Assembly (NCBI GenBank): GCA_963693085.1
Contig: OY856411.1
Coordinates: forward strand, 1,351,927,550-1,351,991,549
Direction: 5' to 3'
DNA length: 64,000 nt
Origin: Alisma plantago-aquatica
Lineage: Eukaryota; Streptophyta; Magnoliopsida; Alismatales; Alismataceae
Part shown: positions 62,745 through 64,000 of the stretch, piece after piece
Layout of the letters: every line of letters starts with the position of its first letter
Numbering within the stretch: the first letter of the stretch is position 1
Made by a program: the position numbers and the translations under genes
Notes under the pieces: generated by a model
Told to the model about the DNA's origin: nothing
Databases searched by the model: none
What the model saw: the letters and a program-made list of their open reading frames with translations, nothing else

Positions 62745-62995
62745 ACTATCTCTCCTTCTCATACACACACATCATGGTGACTTTTCCATTTATTTCACTA
62801 AATAACTATTGATATTTTATATGTAGAAATCAGAGACAATGTGTCTTTGTTCAGCCATTTAGCTTTGTGCCATTCAAAACGAGAGTGTCTTCCTATTCAA
62901 CCGTAATCTGAGGAGCAAAGTGTGTGCCGTTGGGAAGTGGAAATGGCCAATCATTAAATTGAAATTAAATTCGTGATGATAGGATGAGACCAAAG

Positions 62996-64000
62996 TGTTA
63001 TGACCCACGTTGAGGTTAGCCAGTAAATACCTCAATTGGCATGAAACACCTTGATTAGTGTTGAGTATATTATTAAATAGCATGGTTAATCAAGATAAGC
63101 TAAGTCATGAATCAACAGTTGAGATTTACTCATATGAGGTAATTGATGATGATAGCAATGTTGATTATTAAGTTCATTAAGTTGAATTAAGTACTCGCTG
63201 ATGCGTTGAGTTCTTTGATCAAGTGAGATAGTATAATTAGCATGATTATTTGCTTTGAGATTGTAGTGGATTCTGTTCTTGGCAGTTTGCAAGAGAAATC
63301 ACTCGAATCGGACATTCGAGGCAAATGTTATGACTGTTTCAAGGATTTTGGACCTGGCTGCAATTTTTCCCAGTAATTGATTTTTTTTCCTTTAAGAGAG
63401 TCGGCTACCCCCTCTTCTTCCTTATTTCTTTCTGATATATCAGTAGCGAGGGCGGCGCCCAGCGCTTGAGCCCAGCGGACAGGGGGGAATCGCATGGGCG
63501 ATTTGAGCGCCCATATCCCCGATCCTGCAGCGCCAACTCCTTCTTCTCCTCCGTCCACCCTCCTTCTTCCTCTTCCTTTCCTTCCTTCCTTCTCCTTCAC
63601 CCCGCCCTAGCAGGCGCCGACCTGCAGAGCTGCAGCTGCGCTGCTGCACAGCTCTGGTTAGAGGCCCTTGGGCGCACGAAATAGCAAGTATGGGCCAGCT
63701 CCGAGCTCGGCCAAGAGGAAGGAGTAGGAATCCACAGCCACCCACCCACCTAAGCTAGCCGCCTAGCAACCTTGACCAGCGGCAAGCAGCAGCAGGTTGC
63801 GGCTGCCGAGCGTGGCCTGGAGGGGGCGATCTTGGTGCGCCTGAGCAAGGAAAATCCTCCCTTGAGCTCTGAATTTGAGAACACAACAAAGGTGCGCAAT
63901 TCCTAGCCACCATTCAGCCTTTGATTTAGCCTGTATTCAATCAATACGTGAAGGAGTTTTCTGATAGGTTGCTGGAATGTGAACAGAGCAATTAAAGGTT
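62996..64000 (+). mobile_element. start of a Tekay-type LTR, plus strand, running off the window
   Basis: It begins TGTTATGACCCACGTTGAGGTTAGCCAGTAA, matching the minus-strand LTR start of the intact Tekay element (TGTTACGACCCGCGTCGAGCTTAACCTGTAA). Further in, GAAATCACTCGAATCGGACATTCGAGGCAAA...GGACC...GCAATTTTT (63294-63367) corresponds to a block in the intact LTR at about 45930-45975 (inverted). A GC-rich leader-like region follows (63440-63840), as in that LTR. It is a different subfamily. The frames at 63328-63745 lie in this leader and are not counted as genes. Confidence 0.7.

Noticed and set aside
63328..63745. Minus-strand frames of 90 and 101 codons and a 72-codon plus-strand frame
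   Set aside because: They fall in the GC-rich leader part of a partial Tekay-type LTR and show low-complexity Arg/Gly/Lys/Glu or Ser composition.

Overview
This is nuclear DNA of a flowering plant. The evidence is dense, nested LTR retrotransposons of the plant-typical lineages (Athila, Tekay/Del chromovirus, Copia), a Helitron, a LINE remnant, and one host gene of the plant-specific ARMADILLO REPEAT ONLY (ARO) family. I cannot name the species. There are no prokaryotic, organellar or rRNA features, and I found no tRNA gene.

Layout. 1-3180: the 3' end of an Athila-like Ty3/gypsy element and its LTR, whose U3 carries a 23-unit palindromic tandem array directly upstream of a TATA box. 3620-13065: an LTR-gag-LTR-gag arrangement of a Copia-type element with no visible pol (TR-GAG type). 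13066-16335: two related Copia LTRs facing each other head to head. 16336-38663: a degraded Athila element (+) with a large internal deletion. It is split by a 10.5 kb Tekay-like element (-, 18297-28756) and a 712 bp solo Copia LTR (29295-30006). Between its integrase and 3' LTR lie an ATHILA-ORF1-like stretch and a remnant of a Ulp1-like (C48) cysteine peptidase. 38700-40200: a Copia gag/protease/pre-integrase fragment (-). 40608-43742: a 3.1 kb solo gypsy LTR with target duplications. 43844-53334: a complete, recently inserted Tekay/Del chromovirus (-) with an open 1555-residue Gag-Pol, 2323 bp LTRs, PBS, PPT and 5 bp target duplications. 53340-56100: AT-rich, with one possible SINE. 56100-56371: a LINE tail. 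57204-60518: the ARO-like gene. 60610-60916: a short Helitron. 62996-64000: the start of another Tekay-type LTR (+) running off the window.

How the parts relate. Only two coding units look intact: the chromovirus Gag-Pol and the host ARO-like gene. Target duplications and reading frames that continue across insertions give an order of events: Athila first, then the Tekay-like element (LTRs differ by roughly 8% where compared) and the solo Copia LTR inside it. The intact Tekay element (about 2% LTR difference) is the youngest. The most unusual items are the Ulp1-like remnant in the Athila element, the ordered palindromic array in the first LTR, the recurrence of TCGACC-type hairpin motifs in LTRs of unrelated families, the tandem gag-only Copia element, and the ARO gene with an internal ARM-block duplication and a new repeat-bearing first exon.
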